From Lithodes maja (taxonomy: Eukaryota; Arthropoda; Malacostraca; Decapoda; Lithodidae), in assembly GCA_037953745.1 (NCBI GenBank), contig JBAKBP010007951.1, positions 31,263 to 95,262 on the forward strand: a stretch of DNA of 64,000 bases, written 5' to 3'. The translations under genes and the position numbers were made by a program. A model generated the notes under the pieces. The model was not told where the DNA came from. It saw nothing but the letters and a program-made list of their open reading frames with translations, and did not search any database. Positions 63,986 through 64,000 of the stretch are shown here, piece after piece; the first letter of the stretch is position 1; each line of letters begins with the position of its first letter.

Positions 63986-64000
63986 TTAACTAATATATAC

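Overview
This is eukaryotic DNA, most likely from an arthropod and plausibly a decapod or other malacostracan crustacean. Two short interstitial CCTAA/TTAGG arrays (the arthropod telomere repeat), very dense TA/CT/GA microsatellites, Penelope-like elements and several layers of nested retrotransposons fit that reading. The taxon is an inference. I found no host protein-coding gene, no rRNA and no convincing functional tRNA. Almost every long open frame belongs to a transposable element, and most are broken.

Layout. 0-10 kb: unique-looking DNA with short inverted-repeat elements (MITEs), a tRNA-derived SINE, a 41-bp tandem array, a CT/GA/TG microsatellite cluster and an RTE-like LINE fragment. 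10.4-12.7 kb: a second RTE-like LINE with a 9-bp target duplication, then 3' ends of two other LINE families. 12.9-24 kb: a three-layer nest. A Jockey/I-group LINE is split at TTAA by a piggyBac-like element (14206-23322), which is itself split by a complete Ty3/gypsy-type LTR element (15238-23019). 24-28.2 kb: Penelope-like elements carrying RT and a GIY-YIG domain, two of them head to head, every end lying in a TA microsatellite. 28.2-40.2 kb: a second LTR element whose pol runs protease, integrase, reverse transcriptase, RNase H. That is the copia-like order known for the Gmr1 group of Ty3/gypsy. Its right LTR holds a solo LTR of a relative and a LINE. 40.6-43.8 kb: a CR1-clade LINE. 44-59.2 kb: MITE country, with several families laid end to end sharing TTAA or TA target sites, plus hairpin and minisatellite tandem arrays. 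59.5-62.6 kb: a nearly full-length copy of the Jockey/I-group LINE, which gives the empty-site sequence for the nest at 14 kb. 63.1-64 kb: a 31-bp tandem array and another MITE.

How the parts relate. The reverse transcriptases and endonucleases here belong to autonomous retrotransposon families. The MITEs have no coding capacity and would depend on transposases encoded elsewhere (piggyBac-like for the TTAACCC families, probably mariner-like for the TA families). The most interesting results are the two Gmr1-type LTR elements with SCAN-like Gag, the decayed extra RT segment downstream of RNase H in one of them, a covarying hairpin plus GAAA motif in the Penelope-like ends, and the TTAA-sharing MITE chains. 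All alignments were made by eye; coordinates of decayed repeats are approximate to about 5-10 bases.
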